Shown in pieces: positions 23,630 to 34,446 of a stretch of DNA of 64,000 nt. The stretch lies in the NCBI RefSeq assembly GCF_001642475.1, contig NW_019174051.1, positions 1-64,000 on the forward strand, given 5' to 3'. This DNA is from Fonsecaea monophora. Its lineage: Eukaryota; Ascomycota; Eurotiomycetes; Chaetothyriales; Herpotrichiellaceae. The position numbers and the translations under genes are program-made. Numbering within the stretch: position 1 is the first letter of the stretch; the number at the start of each line of letters is the position of its first letter. A model generated the notes under the pieces. That model saw only the letters and a list, made by a program, of their open reading frames with translations, was not told the DNA's origin and did no database searches.

Positions 23630-25171
23630 TGGCGGATGACAATAACAGGGAGACACGCGTGCTCCTTAATGAGGCTTCTGTCAGGCGGTTCCGGGAAAAT
23701 GTATTTGCGACACAAAATGACCCTGTGCACCACGTGTGACGGCGTTGATGATCGATTATCTGGAGGAGTTGAAAAAGTTTAAGCGCATTAATGGTTGAAT
23801 CTACTCTTCCTCGCCTGAAGCGTCGTTATCATTACTTGGAATGGGCTACGAGGGTATGACTTCTGGGATCTCTAGAAGCCATACTGAAACTTTCCTCATT
23901 TCTCACGCATGTACAAGTATTACAAAAAAAGGGACATCTAGACTCAACAGACCCGGCGACCTCGGCGGTCGGACATCTCTCATCTGCTATGGGGGTTTTA
24001 TTTCATACTTGTATTTCATGTTTTCTATTAGCCTAGTCCATCACTAGTACTGACAGTGCTGGTGTGCTGACTTGTGCTGCTCAATTGCAAGTTCTGTCTT
24101 GCGTCATTGGGCCAAATCAGCGCCGAGAAAGCCGCATCCCACCTCCCGATACTTGGAGACATGTTCTTCGTTAGAGTTTGTACCTGTATCCCCGTCGCTG
24201 TCGCTGTCGCTGCTCTTCGGGCGTGCGTGTTCGACCGCGATTCTTCCGTTGCAGCGAGTTTTGCGCCTCTGCTGACTTACTGATCTCGGCCATCAATGTT
24301 TGCGATGAGGGAACGCGGGAGATGCATAGCCTATTATCGGCTATATGCCAAGAGATAGTAGTCACGTGACTATCAGTATTGAGTACTTCCTACCTGTGCT
24401 GGTGTTGACATGGAAGATTAGCACAATGAAAGAAGAAAGGACCAAGGATGAATCAGATTCAATGAATGCGCGGGCTCTCAGCGCTGTAAAAAAACAGCAA
24501 GTCGGGATCCAAATCTGAATGCTCATGCATGATTTGATGAGGTTGCCATCTGCTTAATTCGGAAGTAGGGGGCGAGCGCGCAGAATATTACCGCTTTTGG
24601 CAGTCTAAATCGGGAATGCCTCTGCGTCAAAGCCCGCTTGCCGCTCTAAACACCCGGCTTCGGCGTCTCGCCCTCACTTACTATACAAGGTAATTTTCTG
24701 CCGAATGGCCTCATTTCTCGTTTCTCGCCGAACGGCAACAAACCCTTGAACTCCACGCGAGAAACATCAGCCGCCCACCCAGTCAGAAACCCCTAGCGTG
24801 CCCGCCCCGTCGATTTGGCATTGTCCCCGAAAGAATTCCAGTTATTATTATTCTTCTCACGTAGCAGAACAACAATGGGGACATGAGGCGTCATTTTCAC
24901 CAGGGATCGGCCATGTTGCCTTGGGGCGCCAGTCAATTCGGGCGAGTCAATATAAAGTGAGGCAGTCAAGCACGGTAAGTTTGGGGCTTTGGGCATCAAC
25001 AGACGCCTTTTCCAAAACCCCCTTTCCACCTGAAACAAAACCCTTTGGACCCTGTTTCTGTGAAACCCCCCTTGTGCGTGCCCGATCCGTCACAGATACA
25101 TAAACAGTGCCAGCCTTCTTCCTATACATTTTTCAGCATTTAACAATAAATCCATTGATTTCTTGACAAAA
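23630..25171. other. Intergenic region before the arrestin-like gene
   Basis: 1.5 kb with no supported gene. A TATAAA at 24951-24956 lies about 215 bases before the arrestin-like start, and a short run of GTCGCT repeats lies at 24193-24210. The remainder is unremarkable. Confidence 0.5.
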
Positions 25172-26461
25172 ATGTCGACGCCGACGATAAGAGTTTTGGG
25201 GGTGTCTGCCGCAGAGGGGCCAGGGATGATGGTTGACGACAAAGCCAATGCTCCGTCTCGACTGAGGCTCCATGGCCGTATCAACATCTTCAACCAGGAT
25301 GGCTCATTTGATACTGTTCGTATCCGATTGCAAGGTGCCATCTACACCAAAATTGGTTCACAGGCAGCCGTTGAAAAGGTTGGTTCCGGCATCCATCCCG
25401 GGAAGAAAGAATACACAGGCTGACTTTGAACTATCAAGATCCCTTCAACGTCCGTTGTCAAATCCAACCTGGACTTCAAACCGGCCTATTCCGCATCTAG
25501 AGAACGAAGCGAAGAACAGTATCTCGACTTCGTCTGCCTGATTCCATCCTCCAAACGCGGTCTCTCCGCCGACTTCGTACCATCGATGACACTGTCTGGC
25601 ACCACATATCTCACGAAAGTGACTGCTCTGACCAACAGGGAACTGTTGGAAGGTTCTTGTCAAGTGGTCTACACGCTCGAAGCAGAGTTCTTGCGGTCGC
25701 AGACGAACCAGGTGGTGCGGAGGATCAGTTGCCCGGTCGATGTGTCTTCGGGTCTGACACCTCTGGACGTGGAGGTGATCTCAGAGGGCCACTCAGATCA
25801 CGTTGAGCAGATTGCAAAGCCCCAGCTACGACTGAACAGATTGCTCAGATCCCAGTCGCAGCCTGAGGTAGCTGTGCACATGCCAAAGTTGGTCGGCTGT
25901 GCGGTCAACGACTTCTCCACAGCTTCCACTGGTTGTCGGCGACTCACAGTACCGGTCTCAGTCAATGTTTCCCTACCCTCACAAGCCCGTCGACAAGCAC
26001 AAGCATTACTAGAGAAAGACTCACTTAGTTGTTCGGTTACGGCTCGCTGGTTTACCAAGAGGACATTCACCACCGGTTCTTCGGCCATGGAATCAACGAT
26101 TCACAGCGGTCGAGCATCGACTCAGAAGTTTGCCATGACATTACCACCTCTCTACAAATCAAGTACCGAAACATCAAAATACACCACGTCAATAGAACTA
26201 GAGCTTCTGCTCCCGGAATCGATCTCAACCCCTTCAATCTCTACCGATCTGTTGAAAATCAGTCACACACTGGATCTCTCCATGAGGTTTGAAGTGATCG
26301 GAAATGACTCCCTGAAAGGCCCGCAAACAGCGAACTTCAACCTTCCAGTGGCTCTGCGCACTGCTCAACCACAATCCTTGATCAGCCATCGCACTTTTGA
26401 TCCACTTCTAGGACTCGTTGAGGAGCAATCAATCTATGCTCCTCCTCCATATGTGTGCTAG
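25172..26461 (+). CDS. Arrestin-like protein with C-terminal PPxY motif
   Basis: Two exons (25172-25378, 25439-26461) give 409 residues. The N-terminal arrestin sandwich is seen as LRLHGRINIF, then DTVRIRLQGAIYTKI, and further on SCQVVYTLEAEF. The C-terminal half contains the second sandwich (TVPVSVNVSLP...). The protein ends APPPYVC, a PPxY motif of the type bound by the WW domains of Rsp5/NEDD4 ubiquitin ligases. Fungal arrestin-related adaptors bring such ligases to plasma-membrane transporters for endocytosis. The donor of the only intron is GTTGGT, which is weak, so that junction is less sure, though both flanks are in frame. The next gene encodes AP-2 mu, another endocytic adaptor. Confidence 0.8.
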
Positions 26462-26812
26462 AATAAGCCGGCAACCCACTTTTGTACGAAATAGACCTAG
26501 CGATCATGATTTGACGAGTGGCGGGAGGCGGAGTACTTGATATGACTAGACTAGAAGGGATTTAAATAGACGATTGTAATAATATATGCGCCTTGGATAG
26601 ACTGAGTACGAGTACCTGGCCTTTTGTACCTCGGAGAAATTATACCCCGGAATGCCGTGACCCCCAATTGTGCAGCCACGCAGCTTTACTTGGTACATCT
26701 GACAACTTCGCCAGTCCCGAGGTCTGCATCCAACGCAACACTCTTTTCATGTCAGCCAAGTGACTTCCACGTCTCTGTACCGGCCGCTGTGGCCGTGGAG
26801 AGGTTGTTCAAG
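26462..26812. promoter_or_regulatory. Promoter region of AP-2 mu gene
   Basis: This short spacer separates two same-strand genes and holds the arrestin-like 3' end and the AP-2 mu promoter. The reading frame of AP-2 mu is open upstream to 26624, but the family N-terminus starts at the ATG at 26813. Confidence 0.5.
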
Positions 26813-28199
26813 ATGTTGAGCGGAATCCTCCTCTTCAATCAAAAAGGCGAGAACCTCATCTTCAGAGCGTTCCGTCCCGACTGTCGCCCTCGCCTCGCAG
26901 ACATCTTCCGCATTCAAGTCATTTCTAATGCCCAAGTGCGGTCGCCCATTCTCACCCTGGGATCAACCACTTTCAGCCACGTCAAGCATGAAAACATATA
27001 CCTTGTGGCAGTCACAAAAAGCAATGCCAATGCCGCCGTTGTTTTCGAGTTTGTCTACAAATTTATCGCGCTGGGGAAGCAATACTTTGGCAAATTCGAT
27101 GAAGAAGCGGTCAAGAACAATTTTGTCCTCATATACGAGCTTCTTGATGGTGAGAAGAGGGCCCGGCACCTCGAGAAGTTGTGGCTGACATCTGTCGTTA
27201 GAAATCCTAGACTTTGGTTACCCTCAAAACACTGATATAGATGTCCTCAAAATGTACATTACGCCGGACAACATCTCTTCTGCCATTCGATCGGTCTCGG
27301 CACCTCCGAGCGACACGTCCAAGATCACGATGCAGGCCACCGGCGCTCAGTCATGGAGGAGAGGAGACATTAAATACCGCAAGAATGAAGCCTTTGTGGA
27401 TGTCATCGAGGACGTGAACCTGCTGATGAGTGCCACGGGAACCGTCCTTCGGGCGGATGTCTCTGGACAGATTATTATGAGAGCATACCTCAGTGGGACA
27501 CCGGAGTGCAAATTCGGGCTGAACGATCAGTTGATGGTGGGTCAGGTTGCGCATGGAATAGACGGTCCCATTGGGAACCAAGAAGGAAGACGAAAGGCTA
27601 CACGGGCAGCTGCTGGCTCTGTCACGTTGGAAGACTGCCAATTCCACCAATGTGTCCAACTCGGCAAGTTCGAGACGGACCGGACCATATCCTTTGTACC
27701 GCCAGATGGAGAGTTCGAGCTGATGCGCTACCGAGCTGTTGAGAACGTCAATCTGCCGTTCAAGGTCCACGCAATTGTCCGCGAGGTTGGCACCACAAAG
27801 GTTGAATACAGCATTGCTGTCAAGGCCAACTATGGCAGCAAACTGTTCGCCACCAATGTGATAGTCAGGATACCTACTCCACTCAATACTGCCAACATCA
27901 CAGAACGGACCACGCAAGGAAAAGCCAAGTATGAACCAGAAAACAACTGCATTGTGTGGAAGATTGCCCGATTTGTCGGCGGCAGCGAATTCGTGCTCAG
28001 TGCCGAAGCCCACCTCACCAGCATGACGAACCAAAAGGCATGGTCGCGCCCTCCCCTGAGCATGACCTTTTCCTTACTCATGTTTACGAGCTCGGGTTTA
28101 CTCGTGCGTTACCTGAAGGTCTTTGAGAAGAACAACTACAGCAGCGTGAAATGGGTTCGCTACATGACGAAAGCCGGCAGCTATGAAATTCGATTTTGA
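26813..28199 (+). CDS. APM4: AP-2 complex subunit mu
   Basis: Two exons (26813-27149, 27202-28199) join in phase to 444 residues, the standard size. The N-terminal longin-like domain starts MLSGILLFNQKGE and includes [21 protein letters not shown] across the splice junction. The C-terminal mu homology domain binds YxxPhi cargo signals and ends GSYEIRF, which favours AP-2 over AP-1. It works in clathrin-coated vesicle formation at the plasma membrane with the alpha, beta and sigma subunits. Only one intron remains. The 3' end faces the Myb-like gene, with a poly-C run in between. Confidence 0.94.
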
Positions 28200-28707
28200 T
28201 GAGTGTCGAGTTTGTTTCCCTGCTTCCCTATCGAAAGCAACTACCACAATTCCCAGGATTGCTCCGAACGAGAACAAGCATGCCGTCAGCAAAGTTTATA
28301 CAACCAAAGCAATTGTTCTGCACGGCCGGCAAGCAACTTGTCCGGCGCAATTGAAGGGAATGGCGGGGAGATGGAAAACACCACCATCAGTCTATGTCCA
28401 TTGAACAGTCTGCCCGGACAGGATGTCGACCGACGCATTCGACCCCCCCCCCCCCCCCCCGGCTGATGTCACACTTTGCAAGTTCGCGAGATCTCTAGTA
28501 AGCTGCACTGTGGGACGTTTGGAGAGGCATTGAAAGTGCCGGATACGAAAAGCAAGAGAAATGCTTAAGGGAGTCTGTGACCTGAGGCAATGTATCTCAG
28601 TTGAAAACCTATCTAATGCCAGTTCGCTGGAGCTGGAAAAAGGGATATTTATACAAAGCAAGAAGCGTTTGGCCGCAGCAAATGCCAATCAATGCCAGCA
28701 GGAGCCG
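28200..28707. other. Convergent spacer with poly-C tract
   Basis: About 500 bases between AP-2 mu (plus) and the Myb-like gene (minus). It carries the poly-C run at 28443-28460 and no gene. Confidence 0.5.
28443..28460. repeat. Poly-C tract, 18 bases
   Basis: Eighteen consecutive C residues are seen in the spacer between two convergent genes. Such a run can fold into i-motif/G-quadruplex forms, but is also a place where assemblies miscount. Confidence 0.9.
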
Positions 28708-29484
28708 TCACCAACTCGAAATGTCCAAATTTGTCCTCGAGACTCTACCACCCCTCCTCAAGCCGACATTGCCCTCCCCCACTAGCAAGCTCCACCTTCT
28801 CCCAAGGCTGTCTCTGTCCTTGCCCAGTTTCCTTGCGCAGTCATTCCAATCGCGTTTTGACAGTTTGAGCTTTTCGAGCACTGTCTCTACCAGCATTCGG
28901 TCGTCGTCTTCGGTCCAGTCTGCGTCGTCCACTGATGGAGATGACCCGTAGGCCGAATCTTGGTCTGAGGGTACGTGGTTGTGAGGGCTGATTGTGGGCA
29001 TGTCGAGCTCCACCTCGTCCTCGGGTGTCTCCAGCGCCCTGAAGTCATCCGCTGAAAGACCCATGGGTATGGACAGGGGAATCTTTCGTCGCCTTTTAGG
29101 AGTTCGAATTGGTTGCGGTGTCCGTTGACAATCTTGCATGATTACATCTGTAGATGGAGCGCGGACCAAGTCCTCTTCAAAATCACTGCGCCGTCGCTTA
29201 TTCGCGCGTCTGGGAGGCGGTATTTGTACTTCTTTGGGAGCGGTCTCTGCAATGGGCGCGAAGGGATTCCCCAACTCCAGCGGCTGAGTCGGTCGTGCGT
29301 GCTGGATTGCCCCAGGCGCTCCGAGAATGGCCTGGAGGGCGCGACAACTCGAAGAAAGTGGGTTCGGGCGCGCATTTGTAGAGCTCTGGGGTTCATATGC
29401 GCCGAAGGATGGCAGCTTCGGTCTTTGAAGTCTTGACTGAGACTGCATGCCGCCATCGCACGAGAACGCGGATGGGAGCAGCAT
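28708..29484 (-). CDS. Myb/SANT-like domain protein
   Basis: An uninterrupted minus-strand frame; with the start at 29484 the protein has 258 residues. The N-terminal two thirds are Pro/Ser-rich with two basic patches (RRANKRRRSD and TPKRRRK) likely to be nuclear import signals. The C-terminal part holds a helix-turn-helix-like block: ADWTEDDDRMLVETVLEKL, then RDWNDCARKLGKDRDSLGRRW. Its W-x-E-x-x-D start and spaced aromatic residues are those of Myb/SANT domains. It is probably nuclear and DNA- or histone-binding. The frame is open back to 29871, but the extra 129 residues are low in complexity and look like leader sequence, so the later ATG is preferred. Biological role unknown. Confidence 0.72.
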   Translation of the reverse strand: MLLPSAFSCDGGMQSQSRLQRPKLPSFGAYEPQSSTNARPNPLSSSCRALQAILGAPGAIQHARPTQPLELGNPFAPIAETAPKEVQIPPPRRANKRRRSDFEEDLVRAPSTDVIMQDCQRTPQPIRTPKRRRKIPLSIPMGLSADDFRALETPEDEVELDMPTISPHNHVPSDQDSAYGSSPSVDDADWTEDDDRMLVETVLEKLKLSKRDWNDCARKLGKDRDSLGRRWSLLVGEGNVGLRRGGRVSRTNLDISSW

Positions 29485-31458
29485 GGTCAATGCGCAGTGT
29501 GCGCAGCGAGGTAAAGTGGAATGCGCAAAGAGAGGTCGAGGAAATGCGCCAGGACTTCCAGCGACGTGCGGGCGAGCGATCAAGACGGGAAAAGTGGGCG
29601 CATGTATTCGCAGATATGGTCTGAAGCTTGAGAGGAGGTTGTTGTACTGAGAATGGAAAGGGCAGGGATGTATAGAGGGATTGTTGCTGATGTGTGTGTG
29701 TGAGACGGAGACCGGAGGTCTGTGCGAGCAGCAGGTAGAGGATGTAGGATGCAGGTCTGGGAGGGGATTGGAAGAGGGAGGAGGAGGATCTGCGAGAGGC
29801 GCCGGGAAGAAAAGGCCCGTCGCAGGCCGCAGGATGCATGGGCAGCAAGCCACCAAAACCCTTGAAGCCATGCACCAGTTGGGTGCCAGTCGAAGCTGTG
29901 GACACCCAGGACACCCAATTTTTTTTAATCAAGCACCTGGACTCTCCCTAGACGCCTAGCTCAGTGACTAGCTTAGTGCCTAGCTCGGTGCCTACCTGAA
30001 GAACCAGCGAGAACCAAGACACGCCGCCGCCGTTGAAAACGAGTAGAGCAGCAGAGCAGCTCCGACAGAAACAACCAACTCAAAGTCAAAGAACTGGCAC
30101 ACCCCTTCCCTACTCGTACAAGCAGAGTCCCAGCATCAGGCTATTTCCCTCTTTTGGTAGTGGTAGTGTTATTAGTGGTAGTGGTCCTGCTAGCCAAAAC
30201 ACGTCATCTCGCCTACGAGTACAAGGGCCGGAGTGATGGGGATGTGATGGATGTGAATGCGATCAACTCGAATGTCTTCTGTACCTCGTACTCTTATGTA
30301 CTCGGTACTCGTAGTTCTGCCCATCGCATCTATTACCTGCAATCTCACAGCTGAATCACGGTGAGTGAGTGACTACCTAGGTACTTCTCCCCCGATCATC
30401 ACCGACTTTTTGGCCCATATCCTGCATTTATCGTACGACGAGGTAGGTTCTCAACGGTCCTGCAGCAGTAGTTCCCGGCGAACATGCACTGACCTACCAG
30501 CCTACCTACTTGGTAAGCTACTGATAAAATTATCGATTGGCGTCGGAGAATTTGTTATCGAGAAAGCTGGTCAAAAGCGTGGCAGTGTGTGGCCAGTAAA
30601 GTGATAGAAGCCCCTCATAAATGCCTCAAGCTTTGCCCGTTACAAGCACCAGCGTCTGCATCAATTCGAGCCTAGAAGGGTCCTCAATTTCAGGGATGAG
30701 CTTCCAGGGAAATTGGCTGATCCGGGCTGGTGTGAACTGGCGATCTAGAGCAGCCACAGCAGTCACAAGCAGTCCGACGCGTGGTGACTACGCGTCTATA
30801 ACGCGCTAGATGTAAAAAGGGAAAGCATGGCCTTGGTTGGCTCACGTGACTGTCTGTGCTCTACCATGTCCACGAGGCTGTACATTCCTCGACTTCTTCT
30901 AGACTCCCCATCCCCTTCTGAAGTTATTCTGCTATGATCTCTTTCCCTTCTGTTCTCATCAAGCACGAACCACCAGATCTTCTCAATAAATCTAGCATGC
31001 TTCTCCACAAGCTTACGCACACCAGTGCCAACCAACTCTCCTTGCAAGTCATTTCCTTGACAATGCCGGTCACACGGTCCAGATCTCGCCCAGCAAACAA
31101 AGCCTTTCTCGGACCTCATTGTCCATCGTGCAGTTTTCCTACCACGTGCGTACCGCTGCATGCAAATTCTCTCCCTCGCGTCTTTGTTTTTGTCCCTCGG
31201 ATCACTGCATGCGATCCATCCGTGACCCCCCCATAGGCTGTCTCCATGATTCCCTCATGTTCATCAAACCAATTGGTGTGCTTGAAGCTTGCCCATTGCG
31301 GCAGAAGATACAGCTCAAAGCAGTCAGAAAGCTTCTTTGCGTCCTTTGCCCATGAATCGTAGGGACAAAACGATGCTCTTCGCCCCCCGTCGTTTCCTTC
31401 GACCCTTTCAGACTGGCCCCTCTCCTTGCTGCGTAAGGTTCTCTCGTGCGCGATCAAG
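29485..31458. other. Large divergent spacer between Myb-like and WSC genes
   Basis: Nearly 2 kb with the two promoters and no supported gene. It contains a short 12-base tandem repeat (29954-29995), several ACCTACC/GGTAGGT motifs around 30370-30520, and a GTAGTGGTAGTG-type run near 30160-30183. Confidence 0.5.
29954..29995. repeat. 12-base tandem repeat, about 3.5 copies
   Basis: The unit GCCTAGCTCAGT is followed by two near-identical copies (GACTAGCTTAGT, GCCTAGCTCGGT) and a partial fourth. It lies upstream of the Myb-like gene. Confidence 0.85.
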
Positions 31459-34182
31459 ATGAGGAACATTCAAGGCGCCATTTTCGCCATCGTGCTCAGC
31501 TTGACCTTTGGCCATGTCTCTGCTTTCTGGCGAATGGTGTGCGGCACGGTTCAGGTAGGCAGAGTCGACCCCATCGTCAACCCCGGCGGGATTTCCGGTC
31601 ACTGTCATACCATTGCTGGACCAAACAGTAAGTATTGGCTTGTGAAGGCCTGTGGGGATGCACCTCAACTGACTGCGAGTAGATATCAACACCACATCGA
31701 CATTTGACAGCCTTCAAGCCGCTTACTGCACGTCTTGCAGCGTTCAGAAAGACAAGAGCGCCTATTGGACACCGAATCTGTACTTCAGACACCGCAACGG
31801 TTCATTCGAGGAAGTCCCACATGACGGGACAGTCGTGTACTATTTGGATCGTGGCGTGGATGTAGCCAACATGGTTCCTTTCCCACCTGGCTTCCGCATG
31901 CTTTCTGGCGATGCTGCAGCTCGATCGTTCGACCCCGTCACCCTGACCTATGGAAACAGGACCTACGGCGGGACTCCGGTTTCCAACCGTATCAGCTATG
32001 CTTGTCTGGACAGCAGTGGACCGCAGCCAGAGACTCCAGGCTTCAAATCCACTCGATGTTCCTCAGGTCTTCGCGCCCAGGTGCACTTCCAAAGCTGCTG
32101 GGATGGCGTCAATCTGTACAAGACTGATCAAAGCCATGTGGCATATCTCTCTGGAATGGACAACGGCATCTGCCCGCCTACTCACCCAAAGCTACTCCCT
32201 CACTTGTTCTTCGAGGTCATCTATTCCGTGAACAGCGTCGACCAATCTAAAGGTGGGATGTTTGTCTTCTCCCAGGGTGACACGACGGGCTATGGCTTCC
32301 ACGCCGATTTTTTGAACGGCTGGGACGTCGACGTTTTGGACTCGGCCATCGACCAGTGCATGGGTCCCAACGCCGTCAATAACGGCCAGATCGGTCTGTG
32401 TCCACCACTGCAAGCGTCCGTCGACCCGTATTTCAGTCAGAATTGTCCTGAACAGGCTCCCTTTGTCAATGAGACAGTTCACGGCCTCTTGAAGGTCCTT
32501 CCAGGTTGCAACCCCCCCACAGGCGGTCCATTACGTGCCACTCAAAATATCTGCCCTGTCCAACCGGCGCTGAATTACATCCCCAACCAAGACTGGAGGA
32601 ACCGATCCGTCGCCATTCCGGGTCAAAAGGTGGGAAGCTGGCAGTATATGGGGTGTGCTCTCGACACAAGTGCACCTCGGCCGCTCGCCGGTTTGAGCTA
32701 TAGCAGTCAAACCAACATGTCCATCGAGAGCTGCACGGCATTCTGCAAGCAAAACGGCTATTTTATGGCTGGCATGGAGTACTCGTCTCAGTGCTATTGC
32801 GCTAGCTCGTTGACACAGCCCCTACAGAGCCCACTCAACTGTTCACAGCAGAATTACATGGTTTGCACTGGCAATCAGTTCGAGTATTGCGGTGGACAGA
32901 GTTTGATGCAGATATGGAACGACACCACGTACTCGGGACCTGCAATCAAGCCTGTCCCTGTTCCCGGGTCGACCGTGATGTCTGTCCCTGGCGGTGGAAA
33001 TGCGACGTACCAAGGCTGTTACATGGAGGGAGTAGGAGGTCGAGCCTTGACGGGATCGTCTTTCTCGAACAGCACCGGTATGACCCTGGAGCTTTGTGCC
33101 GCGTTCTGCTCAAAGACCAACTCTGCGTTCTTTGGCACCGAGTACAGTCAAGGTAAGCTCAACATTCTCCTTTCATCCCTGCTTACAGTCCCATTTGGCT
33201 GACTTGAGCTTGTGTAGAATGCTACTGCGGCGGCAGCATCAGCACCGCCGTAGCCCCACAGACGGCCTGCTCCTCCTTCTGCTCAGGCGACAAGACCGAG
33301 TTTTGTGGTGGAAGCTCTCGCCTCTCTGTTTGGGCGTTGGGGAACTATCAACCGCCTGCTGCAAGCGGAAGTGGCACAGCTACCGGCACCGGGGGAAACT
33401 CCGGACCCTCATCGACTGCGAGCCCCGTCCCCGCCGCCACGGGCATTACATCGATGGGCTGCTACAGCGAGACGACTCCGACACGGGCCTTGACGGCGCT
33501 CTTCACGGCGGGCGCCTCGATGACGATCGATCTCTGCGCCCAGAAAGCCCAACAGCTCAACCTGCAGTACTTTGGCGTGGAATTCGCGTCGCAGTGTCTG
33601 GCGGGCAGCGCGCTGAACCCGGCTTCCACGCCCCTGGTGTCGACAAAATGCAGCATGAAGTGCGCCGGCAACAGCACCCAGGTGTGTGGCGGGTCCAACG
33701 CCATCTCGCTGTACCAGAATACGCTGTACGTCAAGCCGACGAACCCGAACCCGGTCAACGTGCCGAACCAGCCCGGTTCCCAGTACGGGTACGTGGGGTG
33801 CTACAACGAAGGCAACGGCGCCCGCGCGCTGGGCAGCACCGATCGAACGGGCTCCGCGGCCACCTCGTCCGCGACGCTGACGGTCGAGGCCTGCGCGGCC
33901 TTTTGCTTCGCAAAGGGCTACGCCTGGATGGGCGTCGAGAACGGCAACCAGTGCTTCTGCAACGCCGCCGGTGTCATCAACGGCGCCGTCCTCTCTCCCG
34001 GGGGTGACGCCGACTGCACCGTCACCTGCACCGGCAACGCCACCGAGAACTGCGGCGGTAGCGCCAAGTTGAACGTCTACCAGCTGAGCAGCGGGAGTGC
34101 GAGTGCGCGGTTCGCCACGACGGGGAAGTCGGGCAAGAGGGACATCAGGGGCGTGAAAGGTATGAGGTTCCGGACTTGGTGA
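31459..34182 (+). CDS. Secreted DUF1996 protein with four WSC domains
   Basis: Exons 31459-31627, 31683-33152 and 33218-34182 join in phase to 867 residues. Residues 1-22 form a signal peptide. A DUF1996 domain follows, with CGTVQVGRVDPIV, GHCHTI and YWTPNLYF motifs. Four WSC carbohydrate-binding domains come next, each starting with a (M/Q/V)GC block and ending CGG-(S/Q)-x-L/I-x-(I/V/L)(W/Y). They begin near YMGCALD, YQGCYME, SMGCYSE and YVGCYNE. A Ser/Gly/Thr-rich linker separates domains 2 and 3. It is probably secreted and binds wall polysaccharide; fungal WSC modules also occur in lignocellulose-acting proteins. Unlike Wsc1-type sensors it has no transmembrane segment. The tail is basic, without a GPI-type hydrophobic end. 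Many N-x-S/T sites suggest heavy glycosylation. Confidence 0.9.
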
Positions 34183-34274
34183 AACGTTTGCTAAAACGTT
34201 TGGTTTCTTGGGGAGGGGTTTTTTTTTTCTCTCTCATCTGAGTGTATGTCGGTACGTATGCCGGCATGGCCCTC

Positions 34275-34303
34275 GTATGTATGTATGTACGTACGTATGT
34301 ATG
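34275..34303. repeat. GTAT/GTAC short tandem repeat
   Basis: About seven GTAT or GTAC units lie in the short convergent spacer between the WSC gene and the NACHT gene. Confidence 0.85.
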
Positions 34304-34446
34304 CATCATGTGTTCAATCGTGCAAATGGCGCTCAATCGTGGTCAAGGAGAGAATATCTACCATCTATCTGGCTGCCGGTTGGTGGTTGGTCGGTTGGTT
34401 CGTTCGTTCGTTGAATATACCCACTACCTAGCACGCAGCGCTCGCT

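Noticed and set aside
27351..28034. 227-codon minus-strand open frame
   Set aside because: Antisense to the conserved AP-2 mu exon 2.
29485..29871. 129-residue N-terminal extension of the Myb-like frame
   Set aside because: Pro/Ser/His-rich, looks like translated leader; the ATG at 29484 gives a better start.
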